A model generated the notes under the pieces. The model was not told the origin of the DNA. It saw only the letters and a list, made by a program, of their open reading frames with translations, and did no database searches. A stretch of DNA of 6,003 nucleotides, taken from Bacteroidota bacterium. Its GTDB lineage: Bacteria > Bacteroidota > Bacteroidia > Chitinophagales > Chitinophagaceae. The position numbers were made by a program, and so were the translations under genes. The first letter of the stretch is position 1; each line of letters starts with the position of its first letter. Location of the stretch: NCBI GenBank assembly GCA_023427575.1, contig JAEZAY010000420.1:1-6003 (forward strand). The letters run 5' to 3'. This document shows, one piece after another, positions 4,094 to 6,003 of the stretch.

Positions 4094-6003
4094 ATGAGAG
4101 TATTGGTTAGCATTTTTGCTGCTCTTTTAATCCTTATCTCCCTTTACCAGCTTTCCTTTACATGGTTTGTGAACAAGCATGAAAATGCTATGGAATCTAC
4201 GGCGATGCAACAGGTTCAGCGCGCCTTCCCCGCCCCGGAAAAAAAATATCCGGATAACAAAGAATTGCAGGCAAGATACAGGGACACTTTTAATCACGCT
4301 TTCAGAGAGCGTTACGAAAATTTACTGGACAGCACCAAGGATCAGAAGATCACCTGGTGGGGTCAGTCTTATCAAAAAGCGAAAGAAAGCGAGTTATTGC
4401 TGGGTCTGGATTTGCAGGGCGGTATCAACGTAACCCTGGATATCGCGCTGGAAGGTCTGATCACGGGTTTGGCCAACAATCCGAAAGATGCTCAATTGTT
4501 AAAAGCTATCGGGGAGGCCCAACGCCGAAAGCTAACCAGCGATCAGAATTTCATTGATTTATTTGGAGCTGCATTTCCCGCTGTTAATCCCGGAGCAAAG
4601 CTCGCCCCCCATTTTGCCAACACCAATCGTAATAAATTAAGTATAACAGCCAGCGATGATCAGGTACTGAATTATCTGCGTCAACAGGCCAACGATGCGA
4701 TGGCTCAAACCTTTCAGGTTTTACAACGCCGGATCGACAAGTTCGGAGTTGCCCAGCCTAACATCAACCTGGATGAAAATAAAGGTATAATCACTGTAGA
4801 ACTGGCCGGCGCCACCGATGCAGAGCGTGTTCGCCGTTATTTACAATCTACCGCAAACCTTCAGTTTTGGGAAGTATATACACTGAATGAGCCCGCCATC
4901 ATTAATGGATTTCAAAACGGGTTAAAGGCGATTGAAAACTTCACCAAACTTCAAAAAAGCGCTGATACGACCAAAGCTCCGGTTCCTACCGCTACGGCCA
5001 CCGATACCGGAACTGCCGCATCAGCTATCGCCGATTCGATAGCAATCGCCAATCAAATGAATAATCCGTTTCTGCAAATGTTTCAACCGGCATCACCGTA
5101 TACGGATGAGGTTGGACGTCAGCGTTTCGGTGCTGTGCTGGGATATTCCGCTTTAAAAGATACGGGCAAAATTAATGAATACCTGCGCCTCCCGGCTTTC
5201 CGTTCATCCTTCCCTTCAAACCTGAAATTCCTTTGGGGAAAACAGGAGCTGGATGCAGAAGGAAAGTCTGTAAACTTCCTGCCTTTGTACGCCATTGAAA
5301 CCATACCGGGAAGAGATGGAGCACGACTGGAAGGTGATGCTATTGAAACCGCCGATCAGAGTTTTGACCCCATCACAAACGATGTTCTGGTTAATATGAG
5401 CATGAATACCGCCGGTGCGCGGACCTGGGCTTCCATGACCGAAAGATCGGCCAGAGATGGGCGTCCGATTGCGATCGTACTGGATGATATTGTTTATTCG
5501 GCTCCCATTGCCAGTGAAAAAATTGAAGGTGGAAATTCCCGGATCACCATGGGCAGAGGTACCAGCGGCAACCGCCAATTGGTTGTGGAAGAGGCACAGG
5601 ACCTTGCCAACATTCTGAAATCCGGTAAACTGGAAGCTCCGGCCCGGATTGTTCAGGAGCAGGTAGTTGGTCCAACCCTGGGTGAAGAAGCCGTGAGCGG
5701 CGGTTTTATGTCTTTTGTGATTTCATTCCTGATCATCTTTATTCTGATGATCGTATACTATAATACCGCTGGAATTGTAGCAAATATTGCACTTATCCTG
5801 AACCTGCTGTTCACCATTGGGATTCTAAGTGCTTTGAATGCCACCCTTACCGCGGCAGGTATCGCCGGTCTGGTACTTACCATTGGGATGGCAGTGGATA
5901 CGAACGTGATTTTCTTTGAAAGAATCAAGGATGAGCTGGGAAGAGGTATGAGTCATGAGGCCGCCGTAAAAGCAGGCTATCGCCGCTCATTGCCACCGGT
6001 TCT
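4094..6003 (+). CDS. secDF: Protein translocase SecD, probably N-terminal part of a SecDF fusion (partial)
   Basis: The first 636 codons of a membrane protein that uses the proton gradient to help pull proteins out of the SecYEG channel on the periplasmic side. TM1 is at about residues 3-26. The SecD motif LGLDLQGG is at 103-110. The large periplasmic P1 region includes RIDKFGV (213-219) and, before TM2, the conserved stretch IAIVLDDIVYSAPI (459-472) and GPTLG (526-530). TM2 (about 538-556) and TM3 (561-581) follow, then TM4 (about 585-606) with the motif GMAVDTNVIFFERI. D602 there corresponds to the essential proton-path aspartate (E. coli SecD D519), with threonine at 603 where alanine is usual. 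An Ala/Thr/Asp-rich linker at about 289-320 sits within the periplasmic part. The frame is open to the window edge, so TM5-6 and any SecF half are not seen. The fusion is inferred from the Bacteroidota-style start (YQLSFTWFVNKHE) and the long P1. The start is the first ATG after an A-rich leader. Confidence 0.96.
   Translation, partial: MRVLVSIFAALLILISLYQLSFTWFVNKHENAMESTAMQQVQRAFPAPEKKYPDNKELQARYRDTFNHAFRERYENLLDSTKDQKITWWGQSYQKAKESELLLGLDLQGGINVTLDIALEGLITGLANNPKDAQLLKAIGEAQRRKLTSDQNFIDLFGAAFPAVNPGAKLAPHFANTNRNKLSITASDDQVLNYLRQQANDAMAQTFQVLQRRIDKFGVAQPNINLDENKGIITVELAGATDAERVRRYLQSTANLQFWEVYTLNEPAIINGFQNGLKAIENFTKLQKSADTTKAPVPTATATDTGTAASAIADSIAIANQMNNPFLQMFQPASPYTDEVGRQRFGAVLGYSALKDTGKINEYLRLPAFRSSFPSNLKFLWGKQELDAEGKSVNFLPLYAIETIPGRDGARLEGDAIETADQSFDPITNDVLVNMSMNTAGARTWASMTERSARDGRPIAIVLDDIVYSAPIASEKIEGGNSRITMGRGTSGNRQLVVEEAQDLANILKSGKLEAPARIVQEQVVGPTLGEEAVSGGFMSFVISFLIIFILMIVYYNTAGIVANIALILNLLFTIGILSALNATLTAAGIAGLVLTIGMAVDTNVIFFERIKDELGRGMSHEAAVKAGYRRSLPPV

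Noticed and set aside
5119..5578. Minus-strand frames inside secD
   Set aside because: They lie antisense to strongly conserved SecD sequence (IAIVLDDIVYSAPI and flanks), so they are shadows.

Overview
The window looks like ordinary chromosomal DNA from a member of the Bacteroidota, most likely the Chitinophagales/Sphingobacteriales side; this is an inference from protein style, not a database result. The clues are: a SecD protein with the N-terminal style I associate with Bacteroidota SecDF fusions; a lipoprotein with an acidic export signal straight after the lipidated cysteine; leaders that are A/T-rich with no Shine-Dalgarno sequence; and two promoter-like boxes of the Bacteroidota type TAnnTTTG. 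GC content is moderate by eye.

Layout, left to right. Bases 1-254 hold no gene that I can support, but they do contain a clean tandem array of an 8-base unit (103-158). Three genes follow on the minus strand, each with its own strong intrinsic terminator, so each is probably its own transcription unit. They are a metallo-beta-lactamase-fold hydrolase with a C-terminal membrane anchor (307-1281, terminator 251-287), a lipoprotein with two DUF4397 repeats that is probably surface-exposed (1509-2246, terminator 1360-1388), and a fold-type I PLP aminotransferase of the aspartate aminotransferase 1-beta type (2639-3829, terminator 2492-2533). The lipoprotein and aminotransferase units have trailers of roughly 105-120 bases with inverted repeats between stop codon and terminator.

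A divergent intergenic region (3830-4093) separates the aminotransferase from secD/secDF on the plus strand. That gene starts at 4094 and runs off the right edge after 636 codons, just past the conserved proton-path aspartate in TM4. It is the longest gene in the window.

The genes do not form an obvious pathway: one secretion motor, one amino-acid enzyme, one envelope lipoprotein and one hydrolase of unknown substrate. The lipoprotein is a plausible client of the Sec machinery, but that is true of any exported protein. I found no mobile element, CRISPR, tRNA, rRNA, defence system or convincing novel system. The points most worth a second look are the octamer array, the tail-anchored hydrolase and the structured trailers. 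The likely starts of two genes are internal ATGs (1281 and 3829), downstream of the GTG (1302) and TTG (3859) codons that give the longest open frames.
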